From Karstenula rhodostoma CBS 690.94 (lineage: Eukaryota > Ascomycota > Dothideomycetes > Pleosporales > Didymosphaeriaceae), in the NCBI GenBank assembly GCA_010093485.1, contig MU001510.1, forward strand, positions 451,709 to 515,708: DNA of 64,000 nt, written 5' to 3'. Made by a program: the position numbers and the translations under genes. Under the pieces are notes generated by a model. That model was not told the DNA's origin. It made no database searches and saw nothing but the letters and a program-made list of their open reading frames with translations. Positions 11,201 to 23,300 of the stretch are shown here, in pieces; the stretch's first letter is position 1, and each line of letters opens with the position of its first letter.

Positions 11201-12647
11201 ATGACAACCAGGAACGTTGTGGTGATTGGCGGCAGCTACGTTGGTATGTGACAGAACTCACCCACCTCAACAAGTAACGCACGTATGCGATCAGCGACAG
11301 CGCCAGCTTGTGAAATCCCTAGGGCTTACAAAATGCAATTTCACGACGTCACAATCCAATTCTAACTAAATACTCTAGGCACAAATGTCGCAGAACAGCT
11401 TGCGAAAGCAGCTCAAGGACGCTTCCGCGTACTTCTCGTCGAAAGGAACAGCCACTTCCAACATCTTTTCGCCTTTCCACGATATGCCGTAACAACGAAA
11501 GTGCCTACCAACAAGGCATTTATTCCTTACCAACCCAGCAGGCTCGGAGAAAACGGTTCATTCATCCAAGCATCCGCGATCGGCCTGACGAAATCCGCTG
11601 TACAGCTCGACCGCAGGGTATTACTAGATGGCGAACAAGTTGACAGCATTCCCTATTATGCCTTGGCGATTGCTACAGGCACAAAGCTCGCTCCACCTTC
11701 AAACGTCCCAGGTGAGAACAAACTATCTCGAACGGCATATCTGCGGAAACACGCGGAGCAGGTCGAGCACAGTGAGCAGATCGTCATCATCGGTGCAGGT
11801 GCTGTCGGAGTACAGATGGCCCTTGATGCTAAAGAGCTGTATCCTGAGAAAAGTATTACATTAGTCCACTCTCGGGACAACGTAATGAACAAATTCCATC
11901 CCGGTCTACATGGCGTCGTCAAAGCAAGAGCAGACGAGCTAGGCGTAAACTTGGTGCTGGGGAAAAGAGTCAAATTGCCAAAAGACGGCTATCCTGTGAA
12001 CAAAGGCAGGTTCGACGTGGAGTTAGTGGATGGGACGAAGATCCCTGCTGATCTTGCTGTGAGTGAAGGACCCTGTCATAGTCGAAAGGAGGTTTACTGA
12101 ACCACAGATCAGATCACTTGTAATGGCATGACCCCACAGTCAGAAATCATTCGCTCGCTATCAGCAGACGTCATTGACGAGCAAGGCTACATTACCGTAA
12201 AGAATACGTTGCAGATCAAGGATAACCGTTTCCCCAACGTTTTCTCTCTTGGAGATATCGCCGCAACGGCAGCACATAAAGCTGCAAGACCGTAAGTAAC
12301 CTAATTTACTACAACGATTGGGCACTAAGTCTTTACAGTGCCATGAAACAAGCAGAAATAGTTACTAAAAACATTGTCCATCTCTTCAACCAGGAGGCCC
12401 TCGAGAAATACGAGGTCACTGATCCGGCAGCCATTCATCTCACGTTAGGAATCTTGAAGAGCGTTATTTTTCGTAATCCATCTCCGGCTTCGAACAATGA
12501 GCCCGTAGTTATGCACAAGGATGACGGGTAAGATTTCGATCATGCCACTTTTTTTTATTCCCACTGACTTGAAATAGATTACTAGATATGGGTATCGACG
12601 GAGTCTGGGCGCGGAGAGGAGCCGATGTTTCGAACCCGCACTTGTAG
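11201..12647 (+). CDS. FAD-dependent oxidoreductase, AIF2/AMID (FSP1)-like
   Basis: Five exons: 11201-11243, 11379-12058, 12113-12291, 12339-12527, 12578-12647; 386 aa. A pyridine nucleotide-disulfide oxidoreductase fold is clear. The first Rossmann motif VVVIGGSYVG (residues 6-15) is split by intron 1 and binds FAD. IVIIGAGAVGVQ (about 150) binds NAD(P)H, and FPNVFSLGDIA (about 285) is the second FAD contact. There is no redox Cys pair, no mitochondrial leader and no long C-terminal AIF extension, so it fits the cytosolic or membrane-associated AIF2/AMID/FSP1 branch, which reduces quinones with NAD(P)H. Fungal relatives also work in secondary metabolism, so the role is open. It lies in a co-oriented block with a DUF4149 protein and a Zn2Cys6 regulator. 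Confidence 0.88.
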
Positions 12648-13052
12648 ATATCGATATGTTCCATCATGCGCTCGTACAGGGTGGCGGTTTTGATGTGGTT
12701 TTGCTCCGAACAAATGGTGTAGCCGATAAGGAATGTCTGTACTCTTGTCGCAGGGATTGAGTCCAAGTTTTCACAGGCCATCAATGATGGCAGAAATGCA
12801 TAGTGGTATAGTACATACGTAGCGCATCAACAAGTCTTGCCGCTGTCCGCTGTTGGATGAGTAATAGTTGATCTCAAAAAGGTTACGCGGTCCCGAATGT
12901 TTTACGGGACGGATGCACAAATGGTGCCGACTCCGATCCAAAACCCTCATCCCCAGGCTGCAACAATAGTCAAATCAAAAAGTGAAATCCACATCTACCT
13001 ACAGGCCAATACCACCATTCAATTGACCAAATACGCTCGTAACGCTCCCGCC
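12648..13052. promoter_or_regulatory. Intergenic, presumed promoter of the DUF4149 gene
   Basis: About 400 bp between two plus-strand genes. No specific element recognised. Confidence 0.5.
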
Positions 13053-13596
13053 ATGACTCGACTACCCGCTCTCCAAGTCATCCTCGCGCCAGCTCATTTA
13101 TTCGCGTACGCCACACTACTCGGCACGCAACTCTACCAGAGCTTCGTAATGGTGAAAGTAGCCTACCAAGGACTGCCACCCGAAGCGTTCACCACCTTGC
13201 AAAAAAACGTTTTCCCGGTCTATTTCTGCGGTCAATCAGCCCTTCTCATTCTTACTGCCATCACATTCCCGCATGGTCCTCTCGCCTTGGCTAAGAAGAA
13301 GGGAGACTGCATACCCTTCGTTGTCGCCGGGGCTACAGCGTTCTTGAACTTAGCGGTATACGGACCGCGCACTAGTAGGCTAATGATGAGACGACGAGTT
13401 TTGGGTATGCTGTCCGATGAACTGTCGCAAGGATTGCATGTGCTAACATCAACGATTAGCAAACCGACATGAAGATGCAGTCAAACTCCACGGTGGCAGA
13501 GAACTGCCAGAGGTCAACCGAGCCTTCTCCCGGAACCATGCGATGAGTATTCATTTGAACATTATCACGATTGGAGCGACATTGTGGTACGGTTAG
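13053..13596 (+). CDS. DUF4149/TMEM205-like membrane protein, apparently C-terminally truncated
   Basis: Exons 13053-13404 and 13460-13596 (intron 55 nt, GTATGC donor, GCTAAC branch); 162 aa. The start at 13053 (MTRLPALQVILAPAHLF) was chosen over upstream in-frame codons because the family begins just before its first membrane span. Family features: first span with GTQLYQSFV, then FPVYFCGQSALLILTA, a third span ending AVYGPRTSRLMMRR, and after the intron a polar stretch leading to FSRNHAMSIHLNIITIGATLWYG. The stop TAG (13594-13596) comes exactly where homologues, as I recall the family, continue for about a dozen residues. Eleven further in-frame codons read KLASKLDFGPR before TAA at 13630-13632, which looks like the expected tail. 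The function of the family is poorly known; human TMEM205 is linked to drug resistance. Confidence 0.85.
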
Positions 13597-13953
13597 AAGT
13601 TGGCCTCGAAGCTGGACTTTGGACCTCGGTAAACTTCCAAGGTTAGATACAAACAGTAGCGCGCAAAGCAGCTTAGAGTATGTTAGAAGACGGAGTATTA
13701 GATACATGGTATAGATATTCCTGATAAGGTTGTGTTATTGTTGTGTGCTCCGCTGTGCGTGACGGAGAGTTGTAAACTTGGAATGTAGCCGGAGACAGTA
13801 CGTGAGAACTATCCCTTGTTAGTGACTAGCGTGAATCCCCCGGTCCCACGGACCATCGGAACGGATGCTTTCATCATACCGATCCGCTGCGTCCATGCCG
13901 GTTGCTCCATATCTTGCATCCTCACTCTACTTTCCTTCTTGTGAACGGCCGGC
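13597..13953. promoter_or_regulatory. Intergenic, presumed promoter of the first Zn2Cys6 gene
   Basis: About 360 bp. Apart from the residual 11-codon tail of the preceding gene, nothing was recognised. Confidence 0.5.
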
Positions 13954-16389
13954 ATGGGAGATACCGAAGATTCCGTGTCCGTTAAGCCTGCGAACGCACG
14001 CGTGTCCCAGGCTTGCGAACGTTGCCGGAACTTAAAGACGCGTTGTCTACCAAGCGAGCAGTCCGGCACTTGTCAAAGGTACTTTTCGTCTAGTCTATCT
14101 CTGAACAGCTTCGTTGTTCTGACTATCAACAAGATGCTTTACTGCCAAACGCGATTGTGTCTGGGCTGAAGTTCCACGGCGCCCTCGTCGTGCGCGCGGG
14201 CCATCGTAAGCTCGGCCCTTGATCATAACTGCAGATCTCTAAAAGTTACCAAGCCGTATATCGCAGGTAGAGCAGAAGATTGATGGGATTGTCGCTAGTC
14301 TTGGACAAAACACTGCTACTGACACAGTTGGGGCGTCAACTTCTACGCCCGAGAGACCCCGCCGGACAACGATTGGAACCCATAAACTCGCTGGAAGAGA
14401 TCGTCCGGTAGCCCCTGGGAGCTGGTTGATGTTCCCGGAATCTCTTGAGCAGCAGACACCGCTACCCGATATCTATGAATCATTCGAGGTACCCGCTCCA
14501 GAGCCTGAGACGGAAACGGATGCAGCAGAACATGCTCATGACTTGGACTATGTCGAAAAACTGCGCAGCATTCACAGCTTCGGTGAAAAAGAAGTCACCG
14601 GTATCCCGTTTCAAACTCCAGTTCATTCTAAACGGAAGACCGTGGCCCCCATAAACGATGAGAAAGTCAAAGAGTTGCTGAGCAACGGAGAGGCCGAAAA
14701 TCTACTCAGCATATATCGGTCTATGTGCATAACCTTTCCATTTGTCCCCATAGATGATTTCCCCTCGGCCGATTTTTTGCATGCTACTAAGCCTATGCTT
14801 TTCCTCGCAATCCTCACAGTCGCTGCTTGGGATGATCATAAATTGCAACGCCATCTAGACAGGGTTTACCGGAGGGAGCTGGCGGATCACACTTTCATTC
14901 GCCCACGGAGGACGATCTCGTTATTGCAAAGCGTTCTGGTTTATTTGTCGAGGTACCAATATACCTTACAACCCCAAACTTGACAAGGTACTGATGACCG
15001 GTCAGATACCACTTTGTCTTCAGTCATAAGACTCAGCAAATATACTTTCTGCAGACGACTGCTAACGGGCTTGCACTTGACCTTGGACTCCACCAGAGGT
15101 CGACTCCACCTGTCATGGACTTTCCTGGAAGACCACCAACTTCGCCATTGTCTGTAGCAGACCAACTAGAGCGACAGCGGACATTCCTCGGCTGCTACTA
15201 TCTATCCTCTCAGTGAGCTGTCATTCGCATGCTTCAGTAATAAATTCGCTAACTGTTATAGGGTATCTGCTGGAATGCAAAGACCCAGCCTGCTCAAATA
15301 CACAGAGTACATGGGCCAGTGTAGCAGAGATTTGAGAAATCATCGCCAATATCCTTCAGATGTGATCATTGGGCATCTTCTGGCAATAAGGCGCCTTGAT
15401 GACCAGATACAAGACTGTTTATTCACCGAAGAGACTGCTGGGCTCGATATCGCAGATCCTCGCATCTCGATGAACTTTCGGTTTCTGGAAAGTCAGCTCG
15501 AAGAATGGAAGCGCGAGCGCTATAGTGAAGAGTACCAGATCCGTGAGTCATGCGGCCCTCCTGTGACAGCGCTGCTAAAGTCCTAGCAGTTTTCGATCTT
15601 TCATCTGCATTCACTGATATGCAGCTACATAGCATCGCTCTCCGAGTCCCAAAATCATCAAACCAAGATTATGTCGCTGATTCGGCGCGTCTGAACGCCT
15701 TGCTCGCAACTCTCGAAGCTTGTAAACGCTTCTTCGACACCTTGCTTGCCTGTCCCATGTCTAATTATCACATCCTGGCATTCTCAGAATGGTTCCGTAT
15801 TCCTGTCGTTGTGATAACGCTAGCACGTCTCTGCATCCCTAGCGACGCACATGCCGCAGCGCAATGGGATGTGAAAGCGGCCCATGAACGGGGGCGTCTG
15901 GATCTCTATCTCGAATCACTGTGTTATCGTATGAAGGGCCTAAGTACCTACAAGCGGACACAGTCTTTCCATCATGATTTCTACTGGGCGCTGGAGATGA
16001 TCATGGATATGACTAAGAGTTGGTTTATGAAGAAAATCAGTACGAAGAAAACACTGCCAAACGGAATACCGACGCCGGACACGTCCCAAGAATTCACTCA
16101 CGGGCTGGTGATAGATGGTTCAGGTGCATCTTCTACACCCATGAGGCCGGAACCTGCAGGCTGCCCTTACGTATCACTGGACCAGAATCCGAATGTCAAT
16201 GGTATGAACGAAAATGATCCCTTCGTCTTCATGCGCGATGCGGATTTCGATATGGACAGGTAAGAGCTCACATCTTCTGTGTAAACTTGAAACGTACTGA
16301 CTTGCGTTTTTGTTAGATTTTTCGACGCAGGCCTCTGGGGAGACGAAACTTACCTCAATTTGGGCTTCGGAGGGGGCATGCGCAACTGA
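13954..16389 (+). CDS. Zn(II)2Cys6 transcription factor with fungal-specific regulatory domain
   Basis: Seven exons: 13954-14078, 14134-14205, 14254-14952, 15006-15212, 15262-15542, 15587-16259, 16317-16389; 709 aa. The zinc cluster (residues about 21-50) reads CERCRNLKTRC, then a loop, CQRC, and after intron 1 FTAKRDC. A basic linker (RRPRRARG) and a short dimerisation helix (SRISQVEQKIDGIVASL) follow. Introns 1 and 2 both end in AAG; these acceptors were chosen because only they restore the cluster and linker. The middle contains the fungal regulatory-domain pattern (ALDLGLHQRS, FLGCYYLSS). The C-terminus is acidic and aromatic (DPFVFMRDADFDMDRFFDAGLWGDE), a likely activation domain. Targets are unknown; the neighbouring oxidoreductase and DUF4149 genes are candidates by position only. 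Confidence 0.88.
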
Positions 16390-17003
16390 TAAAGCCACTC
16401 ATGATCCTATCTGTTCGTAACTGTACAACACCAACAGTCCGTCTCCACTCATGGTCTGATGACTCACCGGAAGATATTTTTCTTACTACGACTCCATAAT
16501 GATTGGTGACGAATGGCCCCCTGTCTGAAAATGTGCAAAATCGGTCCGCTTATATTGTATACGATCACTATGAGGGCGGGTAAATCAATGAAGGGTGGAT
16601 AACATAAGGCGTCGCGCTTTACCAATGCACGAAGGGACCAAAAAAGCGGCTAAGGCGCGCCCAGTGTCTGTGCACAATAGAGTTATCGAGTGTGTGGAGT
16701 ACAAAAGTCATCACCAAAAGTACTCATGTATTAATAGTAAGACTTGTTGTCTGATAATACTGATCTCCCCATCGTAATCCTTCCGGCGATATGTTATGAC
16801 CGCTCGCTTGTGTCAGGAGCGATGATACCTGGACTACGATCAACCGATGAGTCATAGCACCTAGACCTTCAACTTTAGCAACTGTGGAATATGAATCTCC
16901 TCCATTATTTCCTCAGAATACCGAAAAAGCTTCAACATAATTTGTGTCCTATTTTGTGCTGAATCTGTTAAATTCTGAATACTCACTCGAACGCCCCGAA
17001 AGG
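16390..17003. other. Intergenic region
   Basis: About 610 bp between co-oriented genes, with no ORF of interest or clear element. Confidence 0.5.
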
Positions 17004-17642
17004 ATGGTCGCTACCGACTTTCACATCGACACTCCGCGTCTCGTCGTCTCCCATTTGGATTCGTTGCAAGACTCCCATTGCGACTTCCTAGTAACCCTGT
17101 ACGACAATGAGAAGACCCGTGCTCATAGACCCGCCGCTTCGCTCATGCCTGACCGTGAGGCCGCACGCGAGAAAATCGAATCGAACGACCTCATTTGGAG
17201 TACAGGCTATGGCCGCTACCTCGTCAGCCTGAAAACGCCCACCAACTCCGCCACTACAAGAGCAGAAGACATTCCATTTTCTGAACGGGTCAAGGCTTAT
17301 ACCAAAGTTGGTATTGTCTCATTGAAGTTGCGGAAGTTCGAGGGCGCACCGCTTGCCCCGGACGTGGGTTATGGCTTGCTTCCCGCCTTCCAAGGAAAAG
17401 GATATGCGACTGAGGCCGCAGCAGCGCTGGTGCACTGGTTCGAAGAAGAGAAAGGTCAGAGCGAGTTCTTTGGGTTTTGCGACCCGGAAAACGAGGGCTC
17501 GAAAGCAGTGCTTAGACGGCTGGGGTTTGAGGAGAGGGGTGTGCGGACTATCGGGGGCCTTTATGCTGATGGTGATACTATAGACGGGATGGTGTTTAGT
17601 AAAGGACTGACAAAGGATCTGGAGGCTTATGGGTTGAAATGA
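17004..17642 (+). CDS. GNAT-family N-acetyltransferase (RimJ/RimL type)
   Basis: Single exon, 212 aa; ATG at 17004 (MVATDFHIDTPRLVVSHL) fits the family start, and the longer frame upstream lacks a good ATG. Acetyl-CoA-dependent transferase of the ribosomal-protein/small-molecule group. It opens with the typical TPRLVV strand. Motif A is VGYGLLPAFQGKGYATEAAAALVHW (residues about 117-141), where Q-G-K-G-Y-A matches the Q/R-x-x-G-x-G/A pyrophosphate loop. Motif B is NEGSKAVLRRLGFEERG. The family includes protein N-terminal, polyamine and antibiotic acetyltransferases, so the substrate cannot be given. No transfer signal is evident in base use. Confidence 0.88.
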   Translation: MVATDFHIDTPRLVVSHLDSLQDSHCDFLVTLYDNEKTRAHRPAASLMPDREAAREKIESNDLIWSTGYGRYLVSLKTPTNSATTRAEDIPFSERVKAYTKVGIVSLKLRKFEGAPLAPDVGYGLLPAFQGKGYATEAAAALVHWFEEEKGQSEFFGFCDPENEGSKAVLRRLGFEERGVRTIGGLYADGDTIDGMVFSKGLTKDLEAYGLK

Positions 17643-18025
17643 TGATGGAGGGTCTTCTGGAGTCGATCTTGTGTTATCTTGCATCAATGGGCAGTTGGAT
17701 GCACTGAGATCTGCAAAGAGCATATTGTCTCGTTAACTCAGGTAAATGCACGCTTGACGAGCTGAGCGCACATTCTAGCGTTTGGTCATATTACGATGGC
17801 CAATGAACGTTGCATGTTCTCTGTCGCCTTTTTCGAATGACATCTTTGATTGTATCGGGATCGGCTTTACAATGGATGCCCCGCGGGCTTCGGGACGGAG
17901 ATATCGGCAAATTCGGGGATAAAACTGAAACTGTCCCCAGTCCCTCTGCAAATCATCGTGTTCAAGCTTTTGGGTTTTATACACTACTGCACCGACAATT
18001 GGCAGTAATTAAGACTTGGCCCAGG
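17643..18025. promoter_or_regulatory. Intergenic, presumed promoter of the second Zn2Cys6 gene
   Basis: About 380 bp; nothing specific recognised. Confidence 0.5.
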
Positions 18026-20357
18026 ATGTCCGATACTCAACCTCGGCGTAGAAGAAGACGACCTGCAGTGTATGTTCACATGGATCTTGAACGACTGAAT
18101 GATAACGCTAACCTGAGTCGGACGCAGCTCTTGTACTTTGTGTAGGCGTCGCAAGATTCGCTGCAACCGCGAGACCCCATGCAGTAATTGCACCAGGTCT
18201 AGAAGCAGTGTGTGCGAGTATGAGACTTTGCCAGTGTCGCCTCACCGGTCTCGGGAAAGTGAACGCGATGAAGCTTCCAGCACTACAACATCTACTACAG
18301 TTCCAGTCCTAGAGATGGAATCCATGAGGAATCGCGTCACACTTCTCGAAAAGGAAGTTGAGAATTCACTCCGAAGAATGATAAGAAGCGCTCCCCAAAG
18401 ACCTTCTACGGCGGATACACCGGTGTCCAGCATCGAAACGGCGGAGAGCCGCATCGGAGGCACCTTCTACATTCACCATGGTAACCCTGCCCTTGGCCAA
18501 TCTCCCAACATACATCGCAGTCTCACGCACAAAAAAAGAATGTACGGCCAGAGTCACTGGATGAACATGAGCGTTGTGATGGTCAAAGACATTGCAGAGA
18601 TGATTGACGGGCACGCGAGAGATCCCAGCACGCAAGAGTTCAGCGAGAAAGTCTTCTCAGGCATGCATAAATGCAAGCGGATAGCTAGACTCGTCAAGTC
18701 GCAGCGAGAGCCGCCCTGGCCGTGTCCGCCTACGCCGGAGCTACCTCCAAAGAACATCGCAGATGACCTGGTAGACTGTTATCTGCGTACATGTGAGAGC
18801 GTATATCGAATACTTCACATTCCTTCTTTCAAGAGATCCTATGAGGCTATTTGGGTCACCGACAACGAAATCGATTCTACATTCTTGGTTCAGTTGAAGC
18901 TTGTGTTGGCAATTGCTGCAGCGGTCTACAACAACAATTTTACACTTCGTCCGTCTGCTATGCGATGGGTCCACGAAGCGGAAACATTCCTTGCCAATCC
19001 CCATCTCAAACATCGACTAAACATACAATATATACAAATATATTGTCTGCAGCTTCTTGCACGACAGAGCGCTGCTGTAGGCGAAGACATGGTGTTCATA
19101 TCCACGGGCAATTTGATTCGCTCAGCGATGTTTTTGGGTCTGCACAGAGACCCCGCGCATCTGCCAGCAAGGACAATTTTCGCCAATGAAATGCATCGAC
19201 GACTCTGGAATACTATTATCGAGCTTTGTTTGCAAGCGAGCATCTATGGAGGTTGTCCACCTCTCTTGAGCCAGGACGATTTTGATACTCAGCCCGCCGG
19301 AAACTTTGACGACGACCAGCTTGGAAGCAACGAGGCGATCGCGAGGCCTGAAACATGCTTAACGCAATCATCTGTTTCTATAATCCTACGGAAAACTTTC
19401 CCAGCTCGGCTTGCAATCACTAGGTTCCTTAACAACTTTACATCCACTGGCTCATATGAGGAAACCCTTCAACTTGACTCGGATCTGAGAACAGGCTACA
19501 AGACATTGCGAGACGACCTTCGAGCCTTCGATCCCAGCAATGGAAACTTGCCATCTGACTTCCAAATCCGCGTGTTGGATACGATTATGAATCGGTATTT
19601 GTGTGGTGTCCACACGCCTTTCTTTGTTCCCGCATTGACAGACACGAAGTACGCATATTCGAGAAAGGCAGTCTTTGATACGGCTTTGAAAATGTGGTAT
19701 GCAACATTCCCGGTCTCAGAAGATATCGGTGTATCACCGTCAAATGGTACAACGACACCCATGAGAGACGATTTCCAACGGATGGTCACCTGTGGTCACG
19801 GGTTCATGAGATCGGCGACGATGCAATCAATCATGATGATTGCAGTCGAGATGAGAACGCAACTTCAGGAAGACGACGGTTTGTTTCCAACACCTCTGCG
19901 GCGAGATTTACTCGCCATCATAAAAGAAGCCGTGTCTTGGTCGATATGGTGCATGGAGGCCGGCGAGACAAACGTCAAGGGACATGTGTTTGTATGTCTC
20001 ATGAGAGCGTACACGCAAGGCCTTGCAAAGGGACTTGGTAAAGGTGAACTTGCGCGGATGCTTGTGGAGGCTTCACACGACGCTCTGCAGCGTGGAATGG
20101 AACTGCTAGAGAGAATGATACAGAATGAGGTACCTGAGCAGGACCAGGCCGGGCTAGGGAGCCTGTCTCTCGATGATCTTACGCCAGAAATGCTTGCAGA
20201 TTGGCAGTCTATCGTGAGTCATGTGGTTCGTGTCTGCTTGTCTCGCCGTGCTAATATACTATAGCAGATGCCGACCGGTATGAACGATTCCTATGGCTAC
20301 GACATGATGAATTGGGCCTTCGATCAGGCAGAAGTGCAAAATACGTGGCTCTTTTGA
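18026..20357 (+). CDS. Zn(II)2Cys6 transcription factor with coiled coil and fungal regulatory domain
   Basis: Exons 18026-18069, 18128-20213 and 20268-20357; 739 aa. The first exon encodes an Arg-rich leader (MSDTQPRRRRRPA). The junction at 18069/18128 restores the zinc cluster V-SC-TLC-RRRKIRC-NRETPC-SNC-TRSRSSVC (residues about 15-45). A heptad-like helix (MESMRNRVTLLEKEVENSL, about 73-91) is the dimerisation coil. The large middle region carries the Fungal_trans pattern: CESVYRILHIPSF, then AMFLGLHRDP and EMHRRLWNTIIELCLQ. The last intron ends in tandem acceptors (ATAG at 20261-20264, CAG at 20265-20267); either keeps frame and differs by one Gln. The C-terminal exon is Tyr/Asp/Trp-rich (MNDSYGYDMMNWAFDQ), a possible activation tip. 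Target genes are unknown. Confidence 0.9.
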
Positions 20358-23300
20358 GCGTTCCGTGGTCCGAGTCGGAGACATGATTTCTCAATAAGTT
20401 GGTTAAGAGCTTTGGTGCAAATTATGGAGCCTTGGTTGGGGAGATGGAAGGGTGCTCTAGGGTAAGCCGTGAATGCGCAATGATGTGCGTCCTGAGTTCG
20501 AAATGGGCAATCGGATTCATCCATATTTCCGTGCCGATCCGGACGATCATCGATGCACAGCATAATACCAACTGCAAAGTATAAGAGACCCAAATGAGGG
20601 AGGTGGCATTTATATAAAAAAAGCATCGAAACACCATAAACCCTCTTATCCTCTGTCTTGTTACGACGGTCGGTAATCTTGTTCATCTCGCAAGAAAAAA
20701 ATATGGCATCTTCAAGAACGAAACTCATCAATCTACAACCTCATGTCGATATCAACGCTGAAATCTGTGAGCCAGACAGCCTTGGCGAACATCGAGGGAG
20801 GCCTACAATTGTATTCTTTCGTTTTTGAGGTGGCTCCTTTTACATCTGGGCACTCGTCACGCCGTATATTTCGGCAAAGTATCAGACTGTGGCTCTTAAC
20901 TTCGGAGATCGTAGAATTTTATGACATGTTCCGGGAGCTGTGGCAGAATATGTTATACAATTCTTGGATAGGTTGCAATATACAGATGGTGACGTTATGG
21001 GCGTTTTCTCTTTTTTTTTTTTTTTTTTTTGGTTAAAAAATACTTGGCTTCCTTGCCGTCACATAGGGCAGGCTTTCCGTCTTGCACAAGCCGATCCTTT
21101 CCACCAGCTCTACGATAATTGCATTAAACCGCGTGCTGCCTATAGGGTATTCCAGTGCACACACCCTCTTTCGAATCAACCATTGGCCCAAGCGATTTAT
21201 CCCGGAAACCACATGGCCCAACAGCGACGCTCCATCCTCTCTCTACCTCGACCGTAGGTTTTGCTCTCTTTGTGTCTTCCATACTATCTTCAAGTCGATT
21301 TACGATATGTGGCCTTCTACCTCACATCCTAAAGCGAGCATTCCCGGCTTGGTGGGATGGAAATGGAAATGCCTGGGTACGACCATTCTTGGTGGTGTAT
21401 CGGATGCATTCATGTACCGCGGCTGGCATCAAGGACTGAAAGGCAAACAGAGTTGTATTCTCGGTCTGCACAAGTGCGTACACACGTCTAAGCGCGGGCA
21501 GTATTCCGCTTTACAGTGGGTACCAGCACGTCCCAAAATTGCCCGTCACTACCCATAGGTTTATGCGTTAATACCTATAGCTTAATGTCTAAGTTCAAAT
21601 CTGACGAGTTTGTTTCTATGATACGCAGCTAGATAGGATATATATATCGGAAAAGCCGCCTTCATCGATGGTACACCTCCTTTATGTTATCACATCAATC
21701 ATACCGGCGATTTCGAGGACCGGTGTCATTCTTGTGAGTGTCACAGTAGTTGAACTTTCTGCTGGAGCATCTTTTAGAGTGCTTGAAGACCCATGAACGA
21801 AATTTGGTAACAGTATGCACGAAATCCAGCTAATAGTCTTTGATAACAAGTTTGCCAGCACTTACGGTGCAATATGCCACTCTTGCAGATCATGGTCACC
21901 TTGGACAATGCCATTGCGGGGATCTGGCATGACCACGAATTGATCCTTCTGCTTCTGTGCAATTACCGTGGATCTTGACTGCTGGGTAGTACATGTCTCA
22001 CGTGAGCTATACAGCTCCAATGCTAGGGTTCCCACCCGGACCCTTGTATACTTGACCGATCGCTTCATGTGGCTGCATTAGCGTCAGTTGCCTTCTTTAG
22101 GGCAACTCCTCAGGGCTAAGAAATCACCGAGCTGCGGTCCGGTTGGAAGGAGCTTGAGGCTCTGCTACGGAAACGGAATGCGCATACTCCCGACCTACAG
22201 AGTCGATAAAGGCGATTCATGCTCGTGAGTCATGATTAAAGTTATGATCGGTCAACGCGTGGGGGTTAGAAGTACTGGCCTTCAAAAGGCAAAGCGAGCT
22301 GCCAGGCTTACGACTGTAAAGATGACGAATGCATATCGGATGTTAGTTTCAAACATCCGAAAAGTTGAAGGCAACATCAAACTTCTATCGAATAGTGCTC
22401 ATGAGAATGTCGCTCAAGTGACTGCGCCCTCAAAGACTCCTATTCTAGTCGGCTTGAGAATCCTGTCAAGATATCTGCAAGGCCTGAGACCATTCGGAAG
22501 GCGACAGCCTCGCACTCATACACTAAACGCACACTCTACCAATGATCTCATCGTACCATACAAACCTCTCAGCTCTTCGGGTTGGCGCTAATCGCCGATC
22601 GTTACTCACCCAGAATCCCACACTGCAGTTACGCGCGTGATTTATTGACCCCCTTTTGATTGATTTGATTGGTTAGATTGACTAGATACGGCGCCATGCA
22701 TCCCGCACGCGTGTAGATTGCAAGGATCCGACCTAGAGTTAGGGTCGGGTGAGTTAGCAACCATATGTCACTGGAGCACTCGGCCGACGATAGCACTGAG
22801 GGTTGCCTTTCGAGCGGACCGAGTACACATCTGGCCCGGGCCGAGATACGAGGCATGAGAGAGCAAGGGGGTGTCCCTGTACGACTTGTCTCAAAGATTG
22901 CGGCACATATGAGTTGCACCAGGAATGAACGCGACGAATCCCGCCTCTTCTGCAATCAACGTGTGATTGTCTGAGTGCTATCACAGGAATGTAGCCCCGC
23001 ATCTAGCACGCATTCTGCAGCCACGTTGCACAATTTTCTGTGAATTATACTGTGGACAGAAGGTGTTTCTTCTGGTTGCTCAACCTCTGTTCGGGAATCC
23101 CATGCTACCATGGATGTGGTACAGAGGCGTGATGTGGAACCATCCCACGGGAGCCAGCCCGCCAGAGCTGCACGATGTTCGTTTGTGCAGCGAAGTGGGT
23201 CGCCGTTTGTGATCGACCAGGATGCATGGCGGGGTGCGGGAAGGGCACGGTGCAAGGTACAAACTACTGGAACTGAAGGACGATGACAACGACGCAAGAT

